Source of the DNA: Megachile rotundata
Taxonomy: Eukaryota; Arthropoda; Insecta; Hymenoptera; Megachilidae
Length of the DNA: 64,000 nucleotides
NCBI RefSeq assembly: GCF_050947335.1
Contig: NC_134995.1
Span: 9,772,501-9,836,500 of the forward strand
Reading direction: 5' to 3'
In this document: positions 35,341 to 48,329 of the stretch, piece after piece
Layout of the letters: the number at the start of each line of letters is the position of its first letter
How positions within the stretch are numbered: the stretch's first letter is position 1
Notes under the pieces: model-generated
Seen by the model: only the letters and a program-made list of their open reading frames with translations
Database searches by the model: none
Told to the model about the DNA's origin: nothing
Position numbers and translations under genes: made by a program

Positions 35341-35709
35341 TTTTCAATGAAAAACCACTTCAAAGCTCATGAATGAAAAGTCACTAAAAATACCGATTCG
35401 CGGTCACGCATATGAAAACCAAAAAAAGACGTACGTTTTAAAACAGTAATGACAGCATTACACAGATTCCATTTTCGATGTACGCGCTGCAAGAACCGCC
35501 ATGCTGTTGATTTATTCAGGTTGCGTGTGTGCACGTATGTTTACGTAAACACTTGTAATATATGAAGTGGAACGTTTAAATGGTATCATTAAATGCTTGT
35601 GTTGTTTGCGAATGCGAGGGGAAATCGTTTGGAAAGAATATATACTAGGTGTAATGAACATATTTTCGTTAGAACATATCTTTCTAAACTTTTAAATTTT
35701 CTATGAATT
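35341..35709. other. unique sequence
   Basis: AT-rich. A short CpG-bearing segment at 35470-35560 includes GCCATGCTGTTGA; nothing else recognised. Confidence 0.4.
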
Positions 35710-36342
35710 TTGTCATCAAATTGTTTTATGTCTTTTTGTGTTAATAAATTTTATTACGTTATTATAAATCAAGGGTTACAGAGAACAAAATATATATATG
35801 GCTCTTTTTGCAAGTTACTATGTGTTCTTCTTATGGGGCCATATAGCGGGACTGTACATCATGTCACACAGAAATTATTTAAAAAAATTCTTGACAAAAT
35901 TATGCTGTCTATAATTATAAATCAAGCGGTACAGAGAAGAAACTATTTATATAGCTCCTTTTGTAATTTATTATGTGCTCCTCCTATGAGGCCATATAGT
36001 GGGATTGTACATCATGTCACACAGAAATTATTTAAAAAAATTCTTGACAAAATTATGCTGTCTATAATTATAAATCAAGCGGTGCAGAGAAGAAACTATT
36101 TATATAGCTTCTTTTCTAATTTATTATGTGCTCCTCCTATGAGGCCATATAGCGAGATTGTACTTCACGTCACACAGAAACTATTTAAAAAAATTCTTGA
36201 CAAAATTATGCTGTCTATAATTATGAATCAAGCGGTGCAGAGAAGAAACTATTTATATAGCTCCTTTTGCAATTTATTATGTGCTCCTCCTATGAGGCTA
36301 TATAGCGGGACTGTACTTCACGTCACACAGAAATTACTGTGA
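35710..36342 (+). repeat. 153-bp tandem repeat keeping a 210-codon frame open
   Basis: Four copies of a 153-bp unit (ATCAAG starts at 35768, 35921, 36074 and 36227; the first copy is the most diverged, the last is cut short). Since 153 is 51 codons, one frame is open throughout and would encode four 51-residue repeats with words such as QAVQRRNYLYSSF, NLLCAPPMRPYSG and VTQKLFKKILDKIMLS. Differences between copies are a mix of silent and replacement changes (V/V, S/F, C/S, P/L, G/E, I/T, H/L). That gives no clear sign of protein constraint. I read it as a satellite with an incidental frame, though a transcribed product is not excluded. Confidence 0.75.
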
Positions 36343-37985
36343 ATATTTTTTTTTAAAAAAAGAAAATATATCAGCAGGCATAAATAAATGTGAACATAAA
36401 TATACATAAATAATTTATTTCTGAATGTATCTAAATGATACACCACTCCAACGGCAATATAATAAAATATAATGAAAACTAATGTGACGATCAAACAGTA
36501 AAATAGGGAAGTAACGAGGAATATAAATGAAAGTAAATGACCAGTAAAACAAATATGAGGTTAAACATATAGGTAATATTTTTTTGAGTAGCACTTTGCA
36601 TAGAAAGTAAGGATAGCAAAGTAGAAAGAGGAAAGGAAAACAAGAGTACCCGACCACTTTACGGATAAATTTCTTCACACTACAAAGCCGAACAGGGACA
36701 CGAGGTTCCCTTTGTCTCCCAAAAGAATAGCGTAGCGAAAGTGTGTACACGTATAATGTAAATCTTTCGACCGAGCAAATAAGATGATCCTCGGTCGGCT
36801 ACAGAGGGTCGCGTGTAATACGTCATTTTCGTGTCAGAGTGTTCGCGAACGACTTATTTCGTGAACAACTTGAGGAGAAAATAAGTTTCGTGTTCTCGGC
36901 GGTGCTTTAGCTTGTAACGTTGATGACGCACTCACGTCGATGCTGGAAATAAGAAGTTTTCCTTCCAGCGATGCTCTGACGTGCGACTTTTACGACCCTC
37001 TCACGTTCTACCTTATTTTATATTCCGTAATTCGATTTCGTTCACGTGTTACCTGTACGGTAATAGTTCCGTTAAAATTCCAGAAAGAAAAATACGTATT
37101 TATAATTCCTTCCTGGTAATAGATTGAAATTCAAATCCAATTTCTAGGGAGGGCTCGAAATGCATCACGCGGAAGATTGACTTTTTAATATTCGAAGTTT
37201 GCTGGAATAATGGAACTACTCCTAGCTCTCGCGTCTGCCTAACTAAATTTTATTTAAAATGTACTTAATATCTATTATTTAACTTCACAAAAATTCATAT
37301 AAATTTTATTCGTTTATCATTAATTACCACAGCAATTACCTTTCACCGTATCACCCTCACATTAGAAATCACACATCAAAAGTGCACCCCACAGAAATCA
37401 CACCCCAATTGTCGCGGTTTTGAACTACAAAGCACCGAAACTATCCATCTTCTCTTGTTTGAAAAACAAATTGATCGCTGACGTTTCTCACTTAGAGCAT
37501 TTTGTTTTCACGAAGCCGGTGCGTTCCAGAAATTTCTGAATTAAACTGAATCGATCGGTGTTAATCCAGCGAACAAATAGCCGAATCGCGTGACTGATTT
37601 TTAACGATTACACGAGCGACTGTGTTTTTCAACGGCGAGGAAAGAGACGAGACGTCTGGGTCGCCAAGTCGAAAGTAACTTTACCTGCACTTAGGTCGTT
37701 ACGAGCACTAAAAGCCGGTATCTGCCTCGTAATAATGTTCCTACCCGAACACGACGTATCGTACTTGTTCATCAAATACCCTGTTTCACTCCACTGACAA
37801 TGATTCACGTTATTAAACGACCCGCGAGTGACAGCTAATTTAACTTATTTTCTGTCGTTTGCAGATTCACGCTTTTACTGATGGTATAATAATGTTTAAT
37901 TGCGCGATTTCTGGTTTGGGGACATTGTGAGCTGTCTTCTGAGTTTATTTCTCGGGAAAATTTATGGATTTTCTCGTTGGGTAAT
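36343..37985. other. unique sequence
   Basis: A minus-strand frame of 111 aa (36415-36750) is hydrophobic and AT-driven, without motifs. The stretch 36750-37800 is CpG-containing single-copy DNA. No supported gene. Confidence 0.4.
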
Positions 37986-37989
37986 TCGA

Positions 37990-39085
37990 TAATTGCCATA
38001 TTTTCATCATTTCCTAATTTCCCAACTGCTTAATTTCCCAATTTCTCAATTTTCCAAATTCCCAATTTCTCAATTTTCCCATTTCCTAATTTCCTAATTT
38101 CCTAATTTCCCAATTTCCCAATTTCTCAATTTCCCAATTTCCCAATTTCCTAATTTCTCTATTCCCCATTTTTCAATTTTCCCATTTCCTAATTTTCCAA
38201 TTTCCCAATTTTCCCATTTCCTAATTTCCCAATTTCTCAATTTTCCCATTTCCTAATTTCCTAATTTCCCAATTTCCCAATTTCCCAATTTCCCAATTTC
38301 CCAATTTCCCAATTTCACAATTTCCCAATTTCCTAATTTCTCTATTCCCCATTTTTCAATTTTCCCATTTCCTAATTTTCCAATTTCCCAATTTCCCAAT
38401 TTTCCAATTTCCCGATTTCCCCATTTCCTAATTTTCCCATTTCCTAATTTTCCCATTTCCTAATTTCCCAATTTCCCAATTTCCAAATTTCCTAATTTCC
38501 TAATTTCCCAATTTCCAAATTTCCTAATTTCTCTATTTCCCCATTTCCTAATTTCCAATTTCTCAATTTTCCCATTTCCTAATTTCCCAATTTCCCCATT
38601 TCCTAATTTTCCAATTTCCTAATTTCTCCATTTCCCAATTTCCCAATATCGCAATTTTCCCATTTCCTAATTTCCTAATTTCCTAATTTCCCAAATTCCT
38701 AATTCCCCAGTAACCTAATATCCTAACTTCCTAATTTTCTAGTAACCTAATTTCCTGACTTCCTAATTCCCTTGTTACCTAATTTCCCAGTTCCTTAATT
38801 TCCTAGTAACCTAATTTGATAACTTTCAATTTCCTAAATTCCTAATTTCCTAATTACCTAGTAACCTGATTTCCTAATACCCTAATTTGCTCATTTCTTT
38901 ACGTTCCAATTTCCTAATTCTGTAATTTCGTAATTTTGTAATTTACAAATTCTCTCATTCTCTAATTACCTTGTCCTCTAGATTCTTAGTCTATTAATTT
39001 CCTACCTTGCTAATTTCCTAATTTCTCAATTTCCAGTTTGCTAGTTTGGTAGTTCCACAATTTCCCAATTTCCTAACTTCCTAAC
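37990..39085. repeat. AATTTCCC/AATTTCCT octamer array
   Basis: Eight-base units AATTTCCC, AATTTCCT, AATTTCTC and ATTTTCCC. The centre (38250-38320) is the most regular and the right end (38690-39080) decays into words such as AGTAACCTAATTTCC. It is C-rich on plus, like the 7.9-kb and 60-kb arrays; the minus strand again gives GGG-N5-GGG runs where CCC is intact. The 67-aa minus frame at 38253 is an artefact. Confidence 0.92.
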
Positions 39086-39551
39086 TGCCTGCTCTCTAAA
39101 TCCCCCAAAATTTCCAAATACCAAACCCCCCATCCATGACCACAAAAGCACCAATTATTTCTCCCCAAAATCGCTTTGCATACAAAACATTTTTAACGAA
39201 AACACAGAAAATTTGAATTTCGATTACTGTCATTTTTAACAACGTTAACAGAAGTTCGTCAAAAAAATTCTCGAGCATCACTGTTTCACCTGAAAACAAA
39301 TTCTCGTCGAATATAATATCGAACGCCGGGCAAAATTTATGAAGCCACCAACGTTGATTTATTGTAACAATGGTCAGCCGCATAAAAGCAAAAGATGTAC
39401 ATTTTTAAACAAAACATTGTAACGGTAGTCAAATAAATTTTACACGCCGTATGGCAAAATGTGTGCACTAGCAGTGTACTTTTGTTTTATAATGTTTTAT
39501 TAACGCAAATAAAAATTGTACGGCGCACAATCTTTGTCCTGTTGAATTAGT
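39086..39551. other. unique sequence with the 5' flank shared with the 63.7-kb copy
   Basis: Mostly single-copy. TCTTTGTCCTGTT (39531-39543) is also present just upstream of the second element copy at 63684, so the shared repeat may begin here and not at the inverted repeat. Confidence 0.45.
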
Positions 39552-40022
39552 GTACTGATGTCAACCCATGAGTTGGCGTGTGACACAGCTGTTTAGAAGA
39601 CCAATTCAGAATTTTGTCGAAATTTTCAAATTTTTTATGAGTAGAATCTTCGAACCCACCAGTTGGCGCATGAGGTGTTTAGAAGAGCCACTCTAATTCG
39701 TCAGAATAGAAAAATGGCCTCGCACGTATTTTCGGCGGTACATTGGCTCTCGCGGTCGCCAATTAGGCGAAGAACAGGCGACGTCTCTCAAGTGAGGTAC
39801 TTGCGTTCTGCAGTTGTCATTATTCTCGTTTGCCGAAATGTAACTACAAATGTTCACGGTGGGCTTCTTTTACTTTGGGTCACCAACTCGTGGGTTGACA
39901 TCCGTAAGTGGTTCGTACCTAATAAATTTGTCGAAGTATAATAGTACGTCAAAACAACGATTTTACTCGCGGACGAGATTGAATCGACTATCACGCGCCA
40001 ACTCGTGGGTTGACATCTGTAG
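39552..40022 (+). mobile_element. TIR element B, copy 1 (471 bp, non-coding)
   Basis: Left end (39552-39580) GTACTGATGTCAACCCATGA then GTTGGCGTG; right end (39993-40022) is its near reverse complement (about 29 bp, few mismatches). A second inverted copy of the terminus lies inside at 39881-39907, and a partial direct copy (ACCCACCAGTTGGCGC) near 39653. The first 263 bp match 63738-64000 with no gap and four substitutions. The frames 39663-40080 contain no transposase motif. It behaves like a non-autonomous DNA transposon; I cannot assign a superfamily and see no clear target-site duplication. Confidence 0.75.
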
Positions 40023-40970
40023 CTTGAACTGTGCGATACAATACGGGAAAATACTTGCTATACAAAAGTGTAGATTCTGACGCATTCATGTGCGATCTTA
40101 AAACACTTTTGTGAAACCTTTGAAAAGCAGCATAAATGTACATTATATCAAGGTATCTGAATGTTGTACCCACCCAGTTCAATAGGAAATAAGTTTCATT
40201 ACAGAAAGATATTCTTGAAATCCGATGCTTTCACGTTCGCAAGTGTTTCGTCATAATTCCAATACTCTCCTCGAAATTCTGTTAAACCGATATCTCCGCC
40301 TTTCTTCTTTTTAATTCAGCGTATTTTCCGCTACAGATCTATTTATAAAACAAACTGGGTCATCCTACACGTGCATTCAAGTATCGAGCTACCATTTCTC
40401 TGTTTCACTCGTGTTATTAAATTACACAAAATTTGCATAATCACGGAATCAAAAAAGGGCGGAGAAGAAATTCTTATCTTTAGTACAAATATTTCACCTC
40501 TGATTTTTATCCAACCCTTTTCGTTCTACCATTTGCCCCGTTTCACCACCCTTTCTCGTCGTAGCTCTCTACTTCCGTTCCTTTTGTTCTCATTCAGCGC
40601 TTCCTTTCCCTCGTATCTTTCGCCTGCTCCTTTCCGCGTTTAGCTCAGGTTTCATTGTCTAATTAAATTCTCCGTTTCAGATCCAGCGGTCTTTTAGACA
40701 GCAGCCGCTGAGAATCGTATTACAATTTTTAGCCGCGAAAAAAACCTCTTCTTCCTTACGGAGATGATAAATTTACCTTTTGTAGAACATCTGCTGCTTT
40801 AAAATACTCCTTTGTTTCCCACTTATTACCAATTTCCTTCTGTAATAAACTTTCTTATTTCGCTCGCGCTTAATCTGGAGAAATGGCAAGTTTCGGGAAA
40901 ATTTGATATAAGCGTTCTTTTTCTGCATTTTTACATTTTGAGACTTTTGTATTTTTGGATTTTTAGAATT
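40023..40970. other. unique sequence
   Basis: AT-rich with a pyrimidine-rich stretch at 40500-40640. The 90-aa frame at 40371-40643 lacks motifs. No gene supported. Confidence 0.4.
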
Positions 40971-40974
40971 TTAG

Positions 40975-41320
40975 AGCTTTGGATTTTTGTGTATGTGTAA
41001 TACAGTACGGATGCATATTACACATACATATGTTCACACATGTACACACATATGAAGGTCACTGGTAGATATGATTGAGAATCAATAAAAAATGGATTTT
41101 TATGTATATGTAATACAATACACATGCATATTACACATACATATGTTCACACATGTACACACATATGAAGGTCACTGGTAGAAATGATTGACAATCAATA
41201 AAAAATGGATTTTTATGTATATGTAATACAATACACATGCAGATTACACATACATATGTTCACACATGTACACACATATGAAGGTCACTGGTAGAAATGA
41301 TTGACAATCGATAAAAAATA
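40975..41320 (+). repeat. 113-bp minisatellite, three copies
   Basis: TATGAAGGTCACTGGTAGA starts at 41051, 41164 and 41277, period 113. Units include ACATATGTTCACACATGTAC, a word set related to the CATATG array at 33 kb. Confidence 0.93.
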
Positions 41321-42069
41321 AGAAATTAAAGCAACTGACACAATTCTCATGGTATAATAATTCAAGTTTGCAATTAATAATAAATGAAAAATATCGTTGC
41401 AAAAATAACTTCCAAAGTTATTCAGAGTTCAAGGAGATATCCCGAGAAGGAAATTAGAAACTCTTAAAATTGCTAATTAATAATTAATTATAGAAGCTAA
41501 ACCGTTGTATACAGCATTATCCTGAAGCTTATTTCAGCCAAGCTGAAGGACATGAGAAATATGGATCGTAAACCTCGTCTGGTTCATCAACTCCCTATAA
41601 TACATCGCTACAAGAGCCTCCGTCATTCTCCTCCGAGAATAATTTTCGATACAAGGGTTAATTTGGAAGTTAATAAAGGTTCTGCCAGTTGAATAATATC
41701 TTGGCACTTGCAGGCAGTTGCAGAAAGTTTCCAACAGCGAAGGATCTTCTATCCTCTTATTCGTCTCGAGATTCTCTTTCTTCTCTTTTTCCGTCTTTCT
41801 CGTTTACGTTCGGATCACTTTCATTTAAAAATTAATTAGAAAGAAACTTCCAGCGACGACTTATTATCAGGCTATCGGCTACTTGCTCTATATCGTTCGT
41901 TTAAATCACGGTTGAACGTTTCTGTGACTGCTTGAAGTAGAATGTGGTCAGACGTCTCTTAATTTCCTAATTCCACAGCCACCATTTCTGGTTTGCTAAT
42001 TTACAAATGTTTATGTGTACGTATATGTCACATAAGTAAACACACATATGTACATATATTATATGTAGC
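41321..42069. other. unique sequence
   Basis: AT-rich to mixed. A minus-strand frame at 41534-41734 has no motifs. Nothing supported. Confidence 0.4.
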
Positions 42070-42610
42070 TAGTATGTCCACTGTGTCTACATTCATTCAA
42101 TAATAAAGTAGTGACAGATTGAAACAGTACAACAATAAAATCAAAAATACAGACATAAGGAGAATACATGTCAAAAATATACTGTCACTACATCTACATT
42201 CATTCAACAATAAAATAGTGATAGATTGGAACAGTACAACAGTAAAATAAAAAATGGAGACATAAGGAGAATGCACGTCAAACATATACTGTCACTATAC
42301 CTACATTTATTCAACAACAAAGTAGTGACAGATTGAAACAGTACAACAGTAAAATCAAAAATGGAGACATAAGGAGAATGCACGTCAAAAATATACTGTC
42401 CACTATACCTACATTCATTCAACAACAAAGTAGTGACAGATTGAAACAGTACAACGGTAAAATAAAAAATGGAGACATAAGAAGAATGCATGTCAAAAGT
42501 ATACTGACACTATATCTACATTCATTCAAGAATAAAGTAGTGACAGATTGAAACAGTACAACAGTAAAATCAAAAATGTTGACATAAGGAGAATACACGT
42601 CACACACATC
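42070..42610 (+). repeat. 107-bp minisatellite, five copies
   Basis: The anchor GTAGTGACAG (or ATAGTGATAG) starts at 42108, 42215, 42322, 42430 and 42537, so the period is 107-108 bp. Units contain CTACATTCATTCAACAA, GAAACAGTACAACAGTAAAA and GACATAAGGAGAATGCACGT. Open frames on both strands are artefacts. Confidence 0.95.
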
Positions 42611-43250
42611 CATACAACCTAAAATACTAAAACGTAGTATAATAACCAAATATTTCATTCACATAGAGCTTTCGAACGACGTAGAATAATCATAACGATA
42701 AAACATTTCCGCGAGTGAATCAATGGTTCGAGCGTACGCCATTAAAGGAATCGCAGAAAGGAAACGCGTAGCAAGACTAACAGAACTTTGGATTGCCTTT
42801 GGAGCCGTGCGAAATTTCTCGTAAGAACCGGAACGAGATGCGAAACTCGAGCTACATAGTGATAATTAGAGACTTCTGTTTCGTAGAACGAAGGAAACTT
42901 TAAGTTCAGAGCAAATCGTTCTATTTATCCACTTCCTGTCGACCTTTCACCCGTTCCGCATGTTCTCGGAATCCCTTGTCACTTGTCTTCGCGTAATTGC
43001 ATGAAATAAGACCTGCCCTGTTTAAATTTGAGTGCTGGTTTTCCTCTCGACACGCACGTTTCCATGCTGCTGTTACAAAAATTACTGTTGCTCGAAAACT
43101 TTGTGGCGCCTGGTAATTTTTGTGAAACATTCTTTTCGGTAGAAGTTTCAATAGAATGGATACAACACTTATGGTGATCGTTTTAGAATTTTGTGGGTTT
43201 AATGATTTATTGATTTTCTGAACTGAACATTAAAAATATCTACCTTTATA
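42611..43250. other. unique sequence
   Basis: Mixed composition. The minus-strand frame 42921-43151 is without recognisable motifs. Confidence 0.4.
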
Positions 43251-43627
43251 CAGGGTGTTTCAGTAGGTCCCTGAAGTTTTACGCATGCGAGGATTACGCA
43301 TGCGCAGACGCTAGGCTCGAAGCTGCGCTCTCGCATCTGCGCACGCGCCACGCTTCCAAGCTCGAAGCTGCGCTCTCGCGTCTGCGCACGCGCCACGCCT
43401 CCAAGCTCGAAGCTGCGCTCTCGCGTCTGTGCACACGCCACGCCTCCAAGCTCGAAGCTGCGCTCTCGCGTCTGCGCATGCGTAATCCTCGCGTGCTGAT
43501 TGATTCCCGTTTTTCCTTAATAATTCAAAAACGGAGCTTCATATCCCATTTTCGCAAAGGGAAATCTTATTCAGAATCGCGTCAGCTATCCCTCATTTCA
43601 AGGACCTACGCTAGTTGTGACACCCTG
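43251..43627 (+). mobile_element. MITE family A, copy 2 (complete, with NRF-1-like minisatellite)
   Basis: Starts CAGGGTGTTTCAGTAGGTCC and ends GTTGTGACACCCTG, each flanked by TA (43249-43250 and 43628-43629). The ends are inverted repeats of each other and of copy 3. Between the 5' end and the conserved core (from GTTTTTCCTTAATAATTCA at about 43510) lies a 45-bp minisatellite with GCTGCG at 43322, 43367, 43412 and 43457. Each unit holds a TGCGCACGCGCCA-like word. TA duplication and TIR length fit a Tc1/mariner-mobilised MITE (inference). No coding capacity. Confidence 0.85.
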
Positions 43628-46015
43628 TATGTACAGTCCTTAGAGATGAATAGTGGAATTAGAAATTAGGTACTAAAATGTTAAGTTCTTAGTCATTTAG
43701 GTATTTATTTTAATTATATTGTAATTAAGTATAATTACTTATTGTTATTATTTATTATTATTAAATTTATTGTGCTGTAATGCATGATATATATGTGGTG
43801 TACTAAAATGTATTACATTACATTGCTGTTTACTTCTTCCCTATTAATAATTATGAAATGTGATATTGTCAATCAATTTCGTAATCACAATGATTGCATT
43901 AAGCTTTATAAAATAATTAATAACCAAATGCCAAAATATCTGTTATTATATTATTACACATAAGCTTCTACAAAAGCAAATCGGAAAGCAAATTTTACAC
44001 ATGTCTTTGTTGATAGTCAATTTATTCTGCAATTTCGAATATTTCATTATTGAATCAATGTTCGCGTACAATTTCGCCAGATTTCAGCTTCATATCACGA
44101 AAACGTAATTACAAAGTTGCAGTACGCTTGTAATGTTTAATTATAATACGAATTAAGTATGAAATACGCTATTGTGAGTAAAATATCGAACATGTTTTCC
44201 ATTGTATTCAATTGCTTTCGATGGTCCCTTGATTATTGCAGATGTTAATTGGAAAGATATAAAATAACATTGATTTATTTTAGCTATGTATGGATTTAAA
44301 TTATTCGGAAGAACAATAAATACAAATTTTTTATATAACGAAAATAATTAGATGTCTTTACATTTAATAATTTAATATGTATTTTATATTCTTTTTTATT
44401 TTATTGATATTGTATTGTTTAATTTTAGTGAATGAATTATTTAAAATAACGTCTAAATTGATTGATTTAAAATTAATTCAAAGAGTGATAAAATCAAAAT
44501 TAAATCAAAGACTAATTAATCCTAAATTTTATTCCTGTTATTTGTCCACCAACTAATAACTTTTTAATCCTACATATTTTTATTATACCAAAATAACGCA
44601 CTTGTATTTGCACAAAGTACATTTTCCATAATCAAGTTTTACAAAATGCGAACATAGCAATTTCGAATATTCGTGTCTGAATCTAATACCTCAGTTTCAG
44701 TATGCGCGTGAATTTAACAGGCCCGGGAACAGCTAACAGTGGGAATAGGGAACTAACTTTGGTGATAATTTCTAGGAAGCATTTGATTACTTCTTCCCTC
44801 TATTCTGAACTGTTATACGCGATTCCTCAGCGTTCTGCATTGTTCGATGATTTATTGAACTTACAAGTTCCTTCATTTTTTTATTATTTTCAATCATGCA
44901 AAATCACTTTTTAATAATTCAATTACTAACTTATTTATACAATATTTATTTATTTAATATATATTAAACATGCATATATGTATTTATTTATACAATGTAC
45001 CTAAGTTGTATTTGCACCAAGTGATATTTAATGCAAAATTAGAATTTGTATATTACTTTTTTGTCTTAATACTGTCACTGTTACTTTGTGACACTGTCGA
45101 AATTATAGATTAGGATTTAGTTTAGTTAATATATACTTTATCCATCGAATTTTAATTCTACATTTTATACTACGAAGGAGTTAATAACCTATCCAAATAA
45201 TTTTATCGAAACCCAGAAAATTTGCCGCAATCTTAATTTTCTCTCTTAGCTACAACAGTATACAAAGCGTTTAATATTCATAGAGTCCGTGGTGCAATTC
45301 CATCGAAGAGTTTGCATTATTTATACGATAACGCGTTGTATCGAGATATTTGGTGTATCGAATCGAGTATCAAGTTGTCGGGACAAAGGAAGCGGAAGTG
45401 CTTTCGGTCGGATCGTAAACTGCACGAACATTCGAGAAATCCGATTAATACGAACGAATCGAATTAATAGGGAAAACCGCGAATTTCGTTGCGCGGATAA
45501 AGTGTTTATAGTTTTCTGGGCAAAATACGAAGCCGACGGAAAAAAACGGTACGCGAGAAAATACCGGGAGACCGACGCTCTCGTGCCTCCATTTTCCAGC
45601 GATTTTATTTCGTCTATATCCGACTGGCTGGCCCCGATATTCCGCGTCTTGCATAATTTCGTTATACAAACGGAAGCAATCATAATATTTCTCGTATTGA
45701 TCGCTCGAGGAAAACGAGATGGCTTACACAGACCTGAGATCCTGGTAATTGGTCCTCGATTATTCAGATACATTCCTTCGAGTGTTCATCGTAGCGTGGT
45801 AATTCTGAGGATCTGATTTGAATGCGAGATCTCTTTTAAAGAAAGAAGCGATCAACCGGAAAATTTTGTATCTTTGCTAATTCGTTCGTAACGAGATCAA
45901 AGTTATCTTTGCTTTCTCAAACTAATTATTTAGCTTAAACTCCGTTCGTGTTAATTAAAATTTATTTCTGCGTGAAGATTTATTATGAAATCATAAAAAA
46001 TTCTATATTCTTGGA
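43628..46015. other. AT-rich unique sequence with a balanced island at 45280-45830
   Basis: From 43630 to 45280 it is AT-rich and featureless. The island at 45280-45830 has long frames on both strands (175 aa at 45289-45816 plus; 150 aa at 45321-45773 minus) and many CpGs, but neither frame shows a domain, signal peptide or convincing splice context. It may be conserved non-coding DNA. Confidence 0.35.
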
Positions 46016-46290
46016 ATTAAATTTTTTTAGTTTGCTGCTGAAAAAAATTGAGTACTTAACCTCTTCATTTAAATCCTCTAAAAATTCAATACGTTAAAAA
46101 ATATAGTGAATTAAATTTTTGTAGTTTGTTGCTGAAAAAAATTGAGTACTTAACCTCTTCATTTAAATCCTCTAAAAATTCAATACGTCAAAAAATATAG
46201 CGAATTAAATTTTTGTAGTTTGTTGCTGAAAAAAATTGAGTACTTAAACTCTTCATTTAAATCCTCTCAAAATTCAATGCATTAAAATTA
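46016..46290 (+). repeat. 94-bp minisatellite, three copies
   Basis: TAGTTTG(C/T)TGCTGAAAAAAA starts at 46028, 46123 and 46216. Units share AATTGAGTACTTAACCTCTT and ATTTAAATCCTCTAAAAATT. Confidence 0.92.
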
Positions 46291-46860
46291 TACCAAAATA
46301 AAATTTAAAAAATTAAAAACATAATAAAAATTAGAGTCTGTAATAATTACAGAAATTTCAAACTTTCCTTCTCGTTAAATAAAAATCTGATCTTAAAAAT
46401 TTCGAAACACGAAACGTTGAAAGGTTATGTGAGCATTCGCTTATTTTGCTCGCTGGATAATCCAGTGGAAGTTGAAAATGTCGTGGAAACTGCGGCGATA
46501 AATAAAAAGTGTCGTTGCTTTTCAATGCGCGGATAGACGAGAAAATTCTTTTTTTTCGAACGACTCCGCCATTTATTGGACTTGTTTCGTGCGCGTAAAT
46601 AATGCGGTTGCGGCACAGGAAACACGTTCTCTCTCTTTCTATGCTTCTGTAAACTTCTGGCGGATCGTAAAGCTGTTTCCACAAAGGTTAAGTCGACCAT
46701 AACCTTATGTTATGTTTCAAGCTTCAACTGTGAAATATTACTTGAAAATTCTCTGTGTTATGGGAGAGTCGTTTAATGCAACGATATTTATTGACATTAA
46801 GAGAAAAATAATAAAATATTTTAAGTGAAAAGTTGTAAGTGAACTTTGTAAGTGAAAGCT
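46291..46860. other. unique sequence
   Basis: Overlapping minus-strand frames (46358-46700) lack motifs. CpG content rises toward the motif cluster at 46.9 kb. Confidence 0.4.
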
Positions 46861-46869
46861 TTGAGTGAT

Positions 46870-46955
46870 AGTTCGAAGTGCGCGGCGACTTTCTGCGCAT
46901 GCGCGCTACTGACGCCATCTTGGATTACCTTCCATACGACGCCATCTTGGATTCT
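46870..46955. promoter_or_regulatory. NRF-1 site plus two GCCATCTTGG sites
   Basis: TGCGCATGCGCG (46894-46905) is an almost perfect palindromic NRF-1/erect-wing type site. It is followed by two copies of GACGCCATCTTGGATT starting at 46911 and 46938, each with the YY1/Pho-type core GCCATCTTG, 27 bp apart. This combination is typical of housekeeping, often bidirectional promoters in animals. No adjacent first exon is identified. Confidence 0.45.
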
Positions 46956-48329
46956 CTTTCATATATCTTTTATACATTTTGCTTGAGCTTTTAAACTTAT
47001 ATTACATTTGTAATTTTACTAATTAATGTCAATAAATAATTTTAATAATGTTAGAAATACTTTTCTTTAAGTATCAGGTGCATGTATCTTCTCAAATCTT
47101 AATTTTTAAATTAATAAACATAACCCACATATTCTGAAGTGTTGTTATAATCACATTACAAGCTCTCAACTGTTATTTACATTTGCAAGCTTGTTTCTGC
47201 AGGTGTAAACATAGAAATGAGATTTGAGAATTACTCATCTGATACTGACTGTATTCAATTCATATTTAAACGCATAAATTTGATATTTACAAATGATGCA
47301 GACGAGAACGATGAGCCAGTATAAAGCGTTCTCTATTAAACATCTCATTAGAAGCGATTAATTTGCAGCTTGAATATCAAATTTCAAACAGGGTTCTAAA
47401 ATTAATAGAAATTTAAATGAGCAAACAGACTACCTCCAAAAGGTTCTCTAACCGATTTTTGGTATCAGAATTTCCGCAAAAATGGAAGATGGGAAACGGA
47501 ATACCAAGGAATTTCACGGACGCTTATTTAATAGATCGCTCAAAGCAATTTGCCTCTCGCGTTATCGATTAAGCTGTCAAAGTATAGATTCAAACTTCAA
47601 AGGAAATTCCAAAACACTGTCGCGATTATAATTACCGGAAACTATTAATACGAACGCAACGTTATTCGGGGATCAAACAACGAACGCCAGAAATCAATTA
47701 TGAAATTCCGTTTCTAAGGCTCGCAAAATTAATTAAGAAACGCCTTCGCTATGAAAACTCGAAAGATCTGTTGTTTTTTTTTTTTAAATTGAATTCGATA
47801 GATCGAAGTTAGAAATTCATTTCGAATGCATCTGGGAAGTTTGCCGGTGGTTTCATGCAATCTCGCGGAGAGGAATTCTTTTAAATTAACTCGCACCCGC
47901 GGGAGAGCCATGAATCACGCTTCGCTGTAAATAAGTAACACACGCGGTGCTTTCACGCATGTCAATTGGACTGTACGCTCAAAAATTTATTCCATCGCCA
48001 TTTCCCAGCCTTTTGACTGAATCTTGCACCAATGCTCTCGATGCTTTTTATCTCCCTGTCAGGAATGTGACTTTCTATCAAATCAGCTATTGTGCTACTT
48101 CTGACTTATTTTTTTTATTGAAGTATACAATATTTTTGTATTATATCAGTTACATTAAATTATATTATGTTATTTTATTTTATATATTATATTACACATT
48201 ATGTTACAAATGTATTCGAATATATATATTTATATTATATTATGTTTTATATTATATATTATTGTATAGTATATTTGTATGTATTTAAAGTGCACATATG
48301 TTGCATTATAACTAAGTGAATAAATACAA
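46956..48329. other. unique sequence with an AT simple-repeat patch
   Basis: Mostly AT-rich single-copy DNA; 48110-48270 is a TTATATTA-rich low-complexity patch. No gene supported. Confidence 0.4.

Noticed and set aside
45289..45816. 175-aa plus frame overlapping a 150-aa minus frame
   Set aside because: Open on both strands, composition dominated by CGA/TCG words, no motif recognised.
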